DNA of 64,000 nucleotides from Ricinus communis (Eukaryota > Streptophyta > Magnoliopsida > Malpighiales > Euphorbiaceae). The stretch covers positions 8,803,001-8,867,000 of the forward strand of contig NC_063263.1 in NCBI RefSeq assembly GCF_019578655.1. The letters run 5' to 3'. Every line of letters starts with the position of its first letter. Position 1 is the first letter of the stretch. This document shows positions 51,545-63,373 of the stretch, in pieces. Below the pieces are notes generated by a model. It was not told where the DNA came from, did no database searches, and worked only from the letters and a program-made list of their open reading frames with translations. Both the position numbers and the translations under genes were made by a program.

Positions 51545-54236
51545 GTGACCTTTAACCTACCATTAATATTTTCCAATCACAAAGAACTTGCTAACAGGAA
51601 ATGGGAAAATAAATAATACTCCTAGTTGACGAAAAAAGAGTTTTAATTACCAGGTTCATTTACAATAAAAGTTAAAGCTAAACTAAATTCAGGTCAATTT
51701 AAATTATTAACATATATACATATTTATTCATTTCTGTTTTCAAATTTATCCTGATCTACTAAATGAAATCATTATTTAGCTCAATCTATGGAAACTAATT
51801 TATTTTACCACAAACTGAAAAGAAAATTTAAATACATGTTTTGTAGAAAATAATTATATTTTTAACATATAATTTAGCTACACATGGTTTATAGAAATTA
51901 AGAAAAAGCCTGTGATGTATAATTTTATTTGTATATAAAATTATTTGGCATATTAATGACGTGAAAAATATGTTCTCATTTAATATGAAAAATGAATGAA
52001 AGGAAAGAAGAAGACAAGGGAAGAAGTGAAGTGAAGGGTAGGGTAGGGTTGGGGAAGGGGACCCAAATGAAGAATGGTGTGTGCAGAGAAGAATGGTGGG
52101 ACTAGAGATTGCACTAAAACACACTATTCTACCAAACAACGTTCAATTAAATTTGCTTCTTCTTAACTTTGTCCACGTCTCTATTTTATTGTCCGTTAGG
52201 GATATGCTTCTTTGTCTGCTTTTGTGTTCCATTTCATCTCTCTTTCCCCAATCATAACTTTCACTAAATAAAAATTAGAAATTAAAAGTTACCACTCTTG
52301 TGTAAAAAGAGAATTCCTATTGTCAAAGTTTATGTTAAATTTAGAGGAGAAAGACAAAAAGCAACATCTTCTTAGATTCTGTATAAAGTTGGAAGCTAAC
52401 CCACCATAACCTTTTTGGTTTTCTCAAATGATATATAAGAATACAATAATTTTTAAAAGAAAAAAAATGCTAACAAAAAGACAATTTCTTATTTTAAGAA
52501 ATATACATATGCAATTTTGGAAAGATTTTGACCATTTATTTATACTTTTTTTTTTATTATTATTATTGATGGAAGATGTATTGCCATTACGTAATACTAC
52601 TAACCATTTCCAACTCTTTAAATAATTTGAAAATCTAAAAAATCAGTATATCGTAAAATCATGAAATAATATAATACACATTGCGTTCTTCTAAATATAA
52701 TACACGGTTAGATTTGGGAATGCTAAAATCTGATGCCTCCTCAATTCAAGAAAGTTCAATGTAATTTTCTTTTTCCTTCTTACATATGTACTTTTAAAGA
52801 GAGAATCGGATGTAATGAAACAGGGCTGAACAACTAATTCAATGACCAATTGATGCAATTTTATTTTTTCATTCTTTTGCATGAATATCAATTTGTAAAA
52901 ACTGATAGAACCAATATATTATTTTATTGTATTTAATTGAAATCTATAAAATTTATAAAAAAATCTGAGAAACATTTTGGTTTCAGTCGAAGATGTCATT
53001 TGATTATTATTAAATTGACTGCATTTTTTTCTATCTATGAGGACCGGAGTGCTTTCTACTTTTAATAGGCCACGAACTAGATCAGGATCAAATTTAAAAT
53101 TTATGTACTTTGAATAGAGAAAAAATAAATTTAAAATTTTATATAATTAAATTTGTGTGAAATTGTTTATAACTAAACTAAATTAAAAAAATATATATAT
53201 GTAAAATTTCTAAATAAATTCCACATTAGTAAATTAATATATTTTATAATATTAAATATTTTAATTTTTCTTTCATATCTTTCTTTTCAAATGAAATAAA
53301 TTTTTTAATTAATTTCAACCAAACATATATCATTACTATTAATATTTCATAGTGACCTTAATGTTTATAATTCCAATTGATATGGCCGGAATCTTATGCC
53401 AATCGAGAAAGAGCCGAATTAAAATATTTATACATGATTCATGATTCCTATATAAACGACTCATTATAGTAATTTCTCTTACTAACTTATTTGACAAATG
53501 TCATTACCTTGTATCTTGCATTGTGGCTCATCATTAGTCCGTCATTATATTCATGAGATCTATTAGGATTATCAAAATATGTTTCAGGAATCCACTTTGT
53601 GCCCTATAAATTATACCTTAAATTCTATAACACAATTAAAATAATCATCACACCACAGTGCCCGAAAAGTTATCGAGCAAAGTTGGTGTTAATAAAGCAG
53701 AAAGAAAGTGGTAATAATCAGCTGATAATAGTTTACAGAAAAAAGGGGTTACAAATCTATAAATAAACAAGAAGAAGAAGAAGAAGAAGAAGAAGAAGAA
53801 GAAATGGAGTAACCTAACTCCCTGATGTCTTCTTCTGCAAGAGTACAGAAGCTTCATATGGGCACCTAACACGAGGAATGCATGTATGTATTATATCTGC
53901 CAGCACATGATGGATAAAAATAAATAGATTCAATAAAAGAAAACAACTCACAGATTTGATCTTTTGGGTCGTCCAATTATTAGATTTCCCACTCTTTTTT
54001 TAGATATTTTGTCTCTTACATTATTACTAACTGATTTTTTTATATATAAATAAAAAATCAGTTTTTTTACTCATTTTATCTGCTTTTACTACTCGTATTT
54101 TACAATCATAAATCAAGACTACTTTATATAAATTAGAAAACTTTTTTAGTTGATTGCATCTTATTTTTCATTACATAAAAAGTATATTATATATGTTGTA
54201 AGTAACTTTTTTCCTTGAATAAATTTTGTTGTTATT
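51545..54236. other. AT-rich intergenic, no gene seen
   Basis: The largest open frames (65-103 codons) are low-complexity or lack domains. The minus-strand frame at 51828-52139 is Ser/Phe-rich and looks like chance. Confidence 0.5.
53770..53802 (+). repeat. (GAA)11 microsatellite
   Basis: About 11 uninterrupted GAA units, giving a poly-Phe-like frame on the minus strand. Confidence 0.95.
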
Positions 54237-54666
54237 AGAATAAATTACATTGACAATCACCAAACTTTGCATTTTATAATAAAAATATAACAAATATTTA
54301 ATTTGTAATTAAATGTTTGCTAAATTCTAATTTTAATAACATTGATGGATTTTTTCGATATACTTATAAGGTAAATTACATAGATAGTCATTAAATTTTT
54401 TAATTTATAATAAAAAAATACTAAATTTTTTTATTTATTACAAAAATGTATTACCTGTGTATCTTTTAGATTTTAGATTTTAGTACTTTTTTCTTACAAA
54501 ATATAAAATTTGATGACCGCTCATGTAATCTTTTTTCAAATTTATCGAAAAAACCCATCGGTGTTCTTAAAAATAAAATTCAACGACCATTTAATTACAA
54601 ATTAAAAATTTGATACCTTTTTATTACAAGATGCAAAATTTTATGACTGCAGATATAATTTACCCT
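54237..54666. mobile_element. Foldback MITE, about 430 bp, with a second foldback inside
   Basis: The outer arms of about 125 bases are inverted copies: left AGAATAAATTACATTGACAA, right (reverse complement) AGGGTAAATTATATCTGCAG, then ACTTTGCATTTTATAAT / ATTTTGCATCTTGTAAT, TTTAATTTGTAATTAAATG in both, and GATGGATTTTTTCGATA / GATGGGTTTTTTCGATA. There is no coding sequence. The target duplication is not resolved. Confidence 0.75.
54369..54536. mobile_element. Inner foldback element nested in the 54.2-54.7 kb MITE
   Basis: Inside the outer element, left arm TAAATTACATAGATAGTCAT and right arm (reverse complement) AGATTACATGAGCGGTCATC are inverted copies, continuing AAATTTTTTAATTTATAAT / AAATTTTATATTTTGTAAG. 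The terminal style is like the outer element, so this is probably an insertion of the same family into itself. Confidence 0.6.
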
Positions 54667-54669
54667 TAT

Positions 54670-55255
54670 TGTTTATCTCTATAAAAAAGTACAACCCTCT
54701 TCACATCAGGCATAATAAAAGATTATATACATAGAGAATAGAAATTAATCTATATTGGAAATATAACTAAGTTAGTCTGTTTTTGTTTGCCAGGGTTTAA
54801 AAAAAAATAAAAATAAAGTTAGTATGTTTTAATGATAAAGCTAATTAACATAAAGAGATATTAAAAAAGAAATAAAATTATCCCATTCACACTATTGCCT
54901 CATCAGTCTTAGATTTTTTTTTTAATAATAATAATAGATTCTTTATTAATAATTCTTTTAATGGGGAAGATAATGATATTTGAGAGGACTAATTACCCAA
55001 GCCAATAGACTTCCCAAGACACCCAAAATATAAAGATCTTACATCTCTCAATACCATGAGAAAAAAAATAAACCTCAAACACCTCAAAAACACAATACCA
55101 TAAAATTACAGAAGCACAAACATGGGCATAATACAAACACCCAAATTTCCTAATAACACAAAAGTAATTCAAGGTCTTGACGTTAATTGCTCTACTCCTT
55201 GAAGTATCTCTGCTTAGCAATCTCGAGAAGATTCCATTCAACAATACCTTATTCT
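54670..55255. other. AT-rich spacer leading to LINE debris
   Basis: No gene. The last 250 bases are probably the 3' end of the minus-strand LINE fragment that follows; the minus-strand open frame there shows no domain. Confidence 0.4.
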
Positions 55256-55259
55256 CAAA

Positions 55260-55570
55260 AGAAGATGGGATACTACAACCATGCTACAAAATCAGAATTC
55301 CTTTCTACTGCACTTTTGGCCAAATTATCTGCAGTATTATTAGATTCTCTAGGAATAATATGAGTGAATACGGGAGCAGAGATCAGCTTCTTACATAAAT
55401 CCTTGATTCTGCAAATGTCATCCCAGATTTAACAAAGAAAAACCTTCTAATCTTCCATTATTCCAATGGATGGCATTAAGAGGATCTGATTCAAAAATAA
55501 TTAGTTTGTCCATACATACCTGGTTATCAACGGACAATTTCACAGCCTTAGTTTTACATCCAAAATCTCA
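55260..55570 (-). mobile_element. LINE-derived RNase H domain fragment
   Basis: With frameshifts, the minus strand reads AVKLSVDNQVCMDKLIIFES followed by DPLNAIHWNNGRLEG, then CRIKDLCKKLISAPVFTHII and PRESNNTADNLAKSAVERN. This matches the plant RNase H-like domain at the end of L1-type LINE polyproteins (FESDSLNAV block, HxPRExNxxADxLAK block). Stops and a frame break show it is dead. It lies in opposite orientation to the LINE at 56.7 kb, so it is a separate insertion. Confidence 0.8.
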
Positions 55571-55599
55571 GTAATTAGAACCTAAATCAGCTTCGAGTA

Positions 55600-56620
55600 A
55601 AAGGGGAGATTTTTTTGTTTGTAGCTTCTTACTAATACTTATTTACGGTTATTAATAAATAAAATAGTCAAATGTTTTATAAAAAACAATAATTAAAAGT
55701 TCAATGAAAATCAATTAAATGCAACAAACTTTTAAGCAAATAGTGTAGTTTTAATTATATTTTGAGAATAATTTGGAATTTTTTAATTAATATATCATAA
55801 CCTAAAGGGTGTGAATTTTTATTTTGAAAGCTAGGGAGCTAATTAGTGAATTTCCATAGACTTGGAGGATTTTTAGTAATTTATTTATAATGGCCCTGTG
55901 TTATTATTTACTAGGCATAATGAATTGATTTCTTCTTATTAGTACCTAGAAAAGAAATCATTACCATACACTTATACGACTTTTGCATAATTCAGTTAAT
56001 TTACTTTTTAAATACGATATAGAAAATACCATTCACACTGAAATTAAAGAAATTGCAAAGAAAAAATACATTAATTTAACAAAACAGATAGGAGTTTCAC
56101 TTACTAATTATCAATTAATCTTCAAGAATTAACAAGCAGTCTAAATTGAGACTGAAATCTTTTATGGCTATATTAATATCTTTTTCCATAAAAAATATTA
56201 TTGTGCAGAGATTTTACTATAAATCCCAATTAAGAATGCCTCACCCAAGGCTTTGAATATAAGGCTGTTTTCTTTGCAGAAAAAAGGATGGCTGTTGTCA
56301 GTTTTCACCGGGGCAGTCATTAATTCGCCATTCCATCCTCAAAGTATGCTAATATTGAATTCTGTTCTAGCTCGTCATAACTTCTTTTATTACCATAAAA
56401 GAATATTTTACTAAGAACTATACATTAATGCTGGTTATAAAAACGCTTTTAAAATAAAATAATAATAATAATAATTTTCCTGAATTTTAAAATTACTTTG
56501 GAAGAAAATAGATAAATTGATAATTATTTCAAAAAATATTTTTTATTTAATAAATTAGTTTTTTATTAATTTTCAAATATACTTTTAAAAATATTTATCT
56601 ATTTTATCTATTTTTTAAAA
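55600..56620. other. AT-rich intergenic, no gene seen
   Basis: No domain-bearing frame found. A short (AAT)n run lies near 56455-56475. Confidence 0.5.
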
Positions 56621-56622
56621 AT

Positions 56623-56674
56623 TATAATAGTCGAGTAAAATTGTCAAGAAAACACTTACTACTCGACTATTATA
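56623..56674. repeat. Perfect 15-bp inverted repeat (hairpin)
   Basis: TATAATAGTCGAGTA (56623-56637) and TACTCGACTATTATA (56660-56674) are exact reverse complements around a 22-base loop. It sits just upstream of the LINE relic. Confidence 0.85.
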
Positions 56675-56689
56675 ACATTAGGAAAGTGG

Positions 56690-59600
56690 ATCCTGTGTTA
56701 AAGCAGCTGCCACAGGTTTCTTCAAAAACCTATTCAGGGCATAGAGGCCTTCTCGCATCCAAGAAGTTGTTAAATATCAGTCCCAATAGCAGTAACTGAT
56801 ATAAATCAGATACTACGTGTGATGAGATTTTTTTAATTTTTTCTTTTTTTAAAGAAGTTATCTTTGACATCGGTAGCTCCAAATGTCTAGGACCTGATGG
56901 ATATCCTGGAACTTTCTATTAAAGGTATTGAAAATTATAGGCCCGAAAAACTTATGAGCAGTAAAGAATTTCTTTGAGAACTCACAAGAATTTGAAATAA
57001 TTCCAGATGACAATTAAACTACATAAGCTCATGTCTATGACAGGGTGAGCTGATTCAAAAAAACAGCGATATCGTATATGGATTTCAATGTAGCGCGATA
57101 ATATTGTTATTATACATATTTTATATTTATAAATGGTCTCTTTATCTCAGTTTTTTCTTCCAGATGATGTTCCTTTCTAGTATTTTGTCATCAATATTTA
57201 AGCAGGCGTTGCATATTTTATTTGCAGATGGTACCTTGGTCTTTACGCAAGTGAATGATATAGAATTGGATTCTCTACTGAACATTCTTCAGGAGACCAT
57301 TAGTATGGAGAAATCCAATGTTTTGTTCAGTTCACATATTCCCCTCCCCCTGAAGTTCAATGTAAAATGCGAAGAAAGCTCCAAATGCAAGCTGTAGGTG
57401 ACTCTAGAAAGTACCTATGAATTATAGCTTTATGAGGTCGTTTTTTGCTATTTGAAAGAGAAAGTTCATAAGAACTACAAGGATGGACACACAAGCTCCT
57501 ATCGTAAATAGGGAGGGAGGGGTGCTCCTCTAATTTTTACTTACCACAATTCCTTCTTATGGTATGGTGAGTTTCCACCTCCTAAGGTCCTATGACAGAA
57601 TCAATAGTTGTACAACAAGGTTTTGGTAGAAAAAGAAAATAACTAAAAATAGGGTTTTGAACTAGAAAAATGGGAGAGTTCCACTCCTTCCAAAAAAAGG
57701 GGCAGGTCTCAGAAACATGGAGTTGGATGTTAGCAAGCTTGAAGGTTAACCTGAATTACTATGTTCTAAAAAATATGAGAGCCATTTAATTTTCCATTAG
57801 AAATTTCTAGCAAGCTCATCAAGGCAGTAGATCATCATGCAGCCGGATGAGCATATTAAAGGGCATATACCCTTGTTTATTGGGGCTAGATGGACTGTTG
57901 GGAATAGGGAGGAGATTAGGGTTTGGAAAGACCTATATGGGTTCCTTGCCACACTTCAAAATCTCTTCAAATCTGTACTATAATCTAGGTACCCACAAAG
58001 TATATATATGAGCTTAGCAACGGGATATTAATACCAACAGTCACTTAATTTTACATTTTTATTCGTTTTGGTCATTAGTTTTTTTTTTTTGTTTCGTTTT
58101 GGTCATTAACTTTACAATTTTATACAAAATGGTCACCGCCGCCCATACACGGTGGTTTAATTGATCGGAATGCTGAAATATTTTAATAAACTTATTATCA
58201 ATTGACACGTGTTAATTTCTCTTTCCTAGTTGTTATTCTAGTCATGTATATTTTTAATCCTTATTTAACTCAAATAAACTAACCTAACTCACATTTAACC
58301 TAACCCAATCCAAAAAGAATTTTATACCTCACTTTAGAAAAAAAAATCCCTAAAACTAAAATTGCAATCCGTAAAACTAAGCTCAATACCACCATATTGA
58401 TGCTTTACCTCTCCATTATTGTTGCTTGTATTACTGCTTTTATGATAGCAGATTGACCTATCTTTTGTCCTTTCTTCCTTATACCTTTTTCTTCAATCAT
58501 AACAAATGAATCAACCTTCTGCTTATTCACCTTTGATTTCTCTTCTACCTCTCGTCTCATCACCTTTTTCTTATATCATTTTCGGGTGTTGCTTTCTTTG
58601 GATTGCACTTGCCACATACAACTATGGTGAAATAAAATTTGTGGGCTTTGAAAATGAAACTGCAGGTTGTTGTTTTGGTTCAGCTTTTGGATTGACAAGT
58701 TCAATTTTAAGATTCCGAAACTTCTGTCATTCCTTTTGAACTACTTTTTGGAGTTCACAAGCAGCACGATTTTCTGATTAATTTTTGGTAAAGAAAATGA
58801 TTGCATTGTTGAATAAAAGGAGGAGATCTTTGAAGAACATTTGGATGCAAAAAGAATAAACCCCTTTGTCAAGTCTAGATTGAATCGTTTGGAGATCAAT
58901 GTGTTGTCTGATCAATTCTTTTTACCTTTCTGATTCCTGCAAACAAATAGATTAGGGATTGCAATTTTAACTTTAGGGATTTTGTTTTATAAAAGTGAGG
59001 TGTAGAGTTCTTTTTGGGTTGGGTTAGGTTAAATGTAGATTAGGTTAGATTATTTGAGTTAAATAAGGGTTAAAAAATATACATAGAATAATGACTAGGA
59101 AAGAAAAATTAATATGTGTCAATTGATAATAGGTTCATTAAAATACTTGAGTATTCCATGGTGACCATTCTGCTACGAAATTATAAATTAAACGACCAAA
59201 GTGAAACAAAAAAAAAAAAAAAGAAAGGTTTAGTGACCAAAACTAATAAAAGTGCAAAATTAAGTGACTGTTGGTATTAATACCCCCTCCGTGACCAACA
59301 AAAACTTTTTCCGAAATATAGATGTACTTAAGGAATTATTCTTAGCAGACAAAGTTGAGGAAATTTATAAGATATTAAGATTCCTATCTAGAATTTAGAT
59401 AAGAAAGGGCTGATTTCTGTGTGACATGTCTACCAGCAATCGTGCAATCAAATTGATGATAGAACCTCAAGCTCACTTCAAGCCTCTAGATTGATTTCAA
59501 ATGCTACTTAGCACATCATATGAAAGTTGCCAGTGTCAGCAAAACTTAATATCATAATATCATTAGAGAATCATAATGTCATCAAATATGCATATAAAAT

Positions 59601-59815
59601 GAGGAAACAGTGGAGCATCTCTTGTGGGTGTGTGATCATATAAGAGAAGGACTTAACTTAGTTCTTGAGCCAATTGGGATACTCTCTCAACTCATAGAAC
59701 AGAGGTTCATCTTTAATGTGGTGGAAATCTCTGGTGCAAACCCTATATTTTTATTTGTAATATCAAACAAAATGCATATTACAAATTATAGACCAAAGAT
59801 TCATGTCTAGTCCAC
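56690..59815 (+). mobile_element. Degenerate L1-type LINE, interrupted by a TIR element
   Basis: With many stops and frameshifts the + strand reads a LINE reverse transcriptase in order: ATGFFKNLF (about 56705), SSKCLGPDGYPGTFY (about 56875-56920), the catalytic region ALHILFADGTLVF (about 57205-57245) where the usual FADD is FADG, then downstream KWESSTPSKKGAGLRNMELD (about 57668) and GARWTVGNREEIRVWKDL (about 57880-57930). The sequence is broken at 58022 by a TIR element and resumes after 59287 with DVLKELFLADKVEEIYKI (about 59320) and the zf-RVT-like ETVEHLLWVCDHIRE (about 59605-59645). The block order matches plant LINEs. It is inactive: active-site loss, stops and interruption. Confidence 0.85.
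58022..59287. mobile_element. Long-TIR (Mutator-like) element, about 1.27 kb, nested in the LINE
   Basis: Left arm 58022-58370 and right arm 58955-59287 are inverted copies: ATTAATACCAACAGTCACTT at the left end, and the exact complement AAGTGACTGTTGGTATTAAT at the right, then TTTTGGTCA(T/C)TA with poly-T, AATTGACACGTGTTAATT / AATTGACACATATTAATT, and ATCCCTAAA.(C/G)TAAAATTGCAATCC at the inner edge. The interior (58371-58954) has a 77-codon open frame (58506-58739) without a known domain. Long arms fit non-autonomous MULEs. A target duplication is uncertain: CTTAGCAAC (58013-58021) and GTGACCAAC (59291-59299) match at 6 of 9. No transposase is present. Confidence 0.8.
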
Positions 59816-60071
59816 ATCCTAAAAACACTGATTCAATGCTTACGAATTTGAAATATTAATTTAGTTAAAGTTTTTGTTATAGTATTTTAAATGTGTATTT
59901 TTATTTTATTGTCTTCCTGAATAAATTCATTATGTTATTATAATTTGTTTGAATATGGAAAACGAGATGCTGTTAATAAAATTAAGTCAATGAAAAAAAT
60001 AAGAGAATTTGTACAATCAATTTAGAATATAAAATTGTTTTGAAACTAATATGTTAAATACCAATAACAAC

Positions 60072-60189
60072 AACTTAACATTATTTATTAAGTGTTGTAT
60101 TTACATCAATTGATTTATTTATTATTATTAACCATCTATAATTTAAAATTAATTAATACAAATATAATAACTAATAAATAATGTTAAGT
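60072..60189. repeat. Inverted repeat, 18-bp perfect ends (possible MITE)
   Basis: ACTTAACATTATTTATTA (60072-60089) and TAATAAATAATGTTAAGT (60172-60189) are exact reverse complements, and weaker pairing continues inward (GTTGTATTTACATCAATTG against the complement of TTAATACAAATATAATAAC). A third partial copy (AATAATAAATAATGTTA) lies near 60224-60240. Confidence 0.6.
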
Positions 60190-60805
60190 GATTAAAATCA
60201 ACTAATCAAATATAATAATTACTAATAATAAATAATGTTATATATTATTATATAATTATTTTTGTTTATAAATAATATAATAGACTGAATTTATCTAAAC
60301 TTTACTGTGAGAAAAAAGCAACCGCAACAAGGGCATGTAAAATGGACATTTGAAATACTGTGCATTAACCTTCTATTAAAGGTTAACCGAGTCTTTATTA
60401 TCTATCTTTGTTTTGGTAAATCATTGTTCACAACACCTGAAACTCTCTTTGTTGTAAAATTAAAAAGCGAAAAGTCTCATCAATACAGATCTGCAAATCC
60501 CGATGGAAATTTAATGAATACATGATTGATAATGTTCCACCATATTATTAACTAATAAATTTGATAATGTTCTTATATTATTTTAACAATTACTTTGGGC
60601 ATATCAATAACAAGACATATAAATAATCCTTCAAAATTATATCATTTAAATGTATTAATAGATTACTATATTTATATTTAAAAAAAAAAAACTGATTCTA
60701 TTATGATAATTATCGATAAGAGATAATTATTCAAAAAGTAATCAATTCCATATTAAGTTATCGAATGTGATTTATACATCAGATAACATAATATTATTCT
60801 CAACA

Positions 60806-60830
60806 AAAAGAAAGAAAGAAAGAAAGAAAG
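60806..60830 (+). repeat. (GAAA)n microsatellite
   Basis: Six GAAA/AAAG units. Confidence 0.9.
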
Positions 60831-62813
60831 AGTTGCTTGTTAAAAATAGGATTCTTTGTTGGGTCTTTCACTCAAACTGTCACTCATACATTTATTAATA
60901 AAAAAATGAAATGATAAAAAAGATATATAAACTTTTTTTTATTTATTTTACATAAATAAAATGATCTCTAATATTTATAGGGTAAAACACTTCAACCCCT
61001 GATAGAAACAGTAGGTAAGTTTTTTGAAAACTTTATATACTTTCCACTAACATAATGATTAATTTGTTGAATGAGATATAACTATACCATATAATAATCG
61101 GAATGAAGACGTATAATAAAACAAACTTTCAGGGGGCATTACGGGCTCTCAGTCGGCAAGAACAGGATCTGCCAGGAAGGAACAACAAAATAAAACATTA
61201 CTCCTGGACAATTTCTTTTGTACGAGATGTTTTTCTGAACCTTCCTTCTTACGAGACTGATTCTCATCAAATTCATACTAGACACTGTCTTTGGAACATG
61301 GAACTTCATTGAAATTATAATAACAGTATATTTCATTATATTTGCATGTCGTTCTTCACATGCTGTATCAAATTGCAGTTGCCTGTTTTGGAATAAAGTT
61401 CTTCTAAATGTCGGCTCCAATTAAGCTATTTGTTTATCCACAGCTAATTCATTTGAACTTTATAGAAAGAATATTATTTGCATCAGAATTTGTTGCTTTT
61501 AATCTTAGGATTAATTAATATATTACTCCTCTGTGTATGCTTTTTAATTAACTAACTTCTCCCTCAGTTTCAATGATTTTTTTTTTTTTCAGTGGTACCC
61601 TCCTTTATTAATGACTTTTAGCATCTTTCATTACTACTAAGTTTATGTGGATCCTATATTTTGAGAAATATTAAGTATAAAATTTTATTTAAGTTCAATA
61701 AACACTTGCTTTTTTTTTTCTATGATTATTAATAGTTTTAGTATTTTTCTTTTTAGAATTTTCAATTGAAAAAATAAAATAAAATACTAATTAATAATAT
61801 AAATAAAAACTTATAGTGTATTTATTTAATTCAAAATAGAGAATGAAGCATTTGAAGAGCCAAACTATCTCTTTATTTTATATTTAAAGAATTAAGTATC
61901 TATCAAAATTCTATTTTATAAAAATGACTTTTCAAAATAAGAAACTTGACATATATAAGAATTTATCCAAAATGCTAGTAGAACTTAAATGCTTAAATCC
62001 ACAAAAAAAGATTAAGCTCATATCAAATCAAGTCTGGAATTATCTCTTAATTTTATTTTTTCTTCACTTAATGTTCAAGAAACAGCATCTCAAATAATTT
62101 TTAACTATTTTTTTAGAAAAACATAGTAGTTTCTATAGAAAAAAAAAAACTAAATGCTACAAAAATGGGCACCACGTTTGGTTTTTCGAAACCTTTCAAA
62201 AATATTTTAAAATTAATAAAAAATATAATATTTACTGTAAATCTTTTTTTTTTTTCAAATTTACAGTGTGGTTATTTTCATTTATATTTTAGATTATTTT
62301 TTAGTTGTTTTTTAATTGCATTTTAGTTTTTTTATCTTAAAAAAAAAAAAACCAAAATCAACCAAGACAGTAAATCTGAAAAAAAAAAACTATACTTTTA
62401 ATATTTTAATACAGTAAAAATAAAAATATAAATATAATAAAAGATATAGATATTTCTGATTTTTTTTTTCTTTCAAAATTCATTAACAAATATACTAGGC
62501 CAGCAAAGAGCATTGGACCAACATTAGTAGATCCATTTCTAGTGGATTATTATGCTGGGGCTGAGCATATGGTTTGAGTAGCCTAATGATAGGTCTAGAG
62601 GGCTTCTTTTGGGCCAAATAGAACTTATGAATGAATTGGACTCATTTTCTTTTTGAATTTTTGTTTCTTCAAACACATCTCAACTTACCAAAACATATCA
62701 TCATATTACTATTTTCGGTATGCAACAATTGCCTCTATGATCTTTCAATAAAATTGATAAACAGATCACACTTATTATTTTTGTTAATAAATTACTTGTA
62801 AATGAGATTTTAA

Positions 62814-63373
62814 CCAGTTGCCTAAACTTGTAAAAAGGGTATTAATTAAATCTTGAGAAAAAAAAATGATTTAGATAGCATGTAGTAATATTTTTAAGAA
62901 TATTAATTAGTGGTCAAACTAAAATAAGCATAATATGTTACTATACATGCCCCTTAATTTGAGCTTTAATTCTTTTGACATCATGGCTTTGTCAAATAAT
63001 AATAATAATAAAAGTTTATAAATGGAGTGGGATAGAAGGAAAGTAGTTTTGTTAATGAGTTTGTTGACCTAATGTTACATTGTATTGTTTCTGATGATCC
63101 AAAAACTAAAGAAAGGTAAGGCCTCTTTGAACTTCTTCAAGAAGGTCAAAGCCAGTTGCCTAAACTTGCGTTTTAGTTGGTCATCATCTTAATTTCAATT
63201 TTCTAAGTTCAATGCGAAATATAATTTTGTTTATTTTGATCTTAGTTACTTTATAACTAGACCATGTGTACTTTTGTTAGACTATTCAATTGTTTATATT
63301 TATTATTTTTTGAACATGTTTTAGTCTTTGGGAATAATTAATTATATTTGTAAAAAGGGTATTAATTAAATCT
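62814..63373 (+). repeat. Duplicated segment with a 182-bp length difference
   Basis: CCAGTTGCCTAAACTTG followed directly by TAAAAAGGGTATTAATTAAA occurs at 62814-62853. The same two pieces recur at 63152-63168 and 63351-63373 but separated by 182 bases (63169-63350). Confidence 0.85.

Noticed and set aside
61139..61420. 93-codon minus-strand open frame near the right end
   Set aside because: No domain or splice context recognised, and an overlapping + strand frame of similar length exists.
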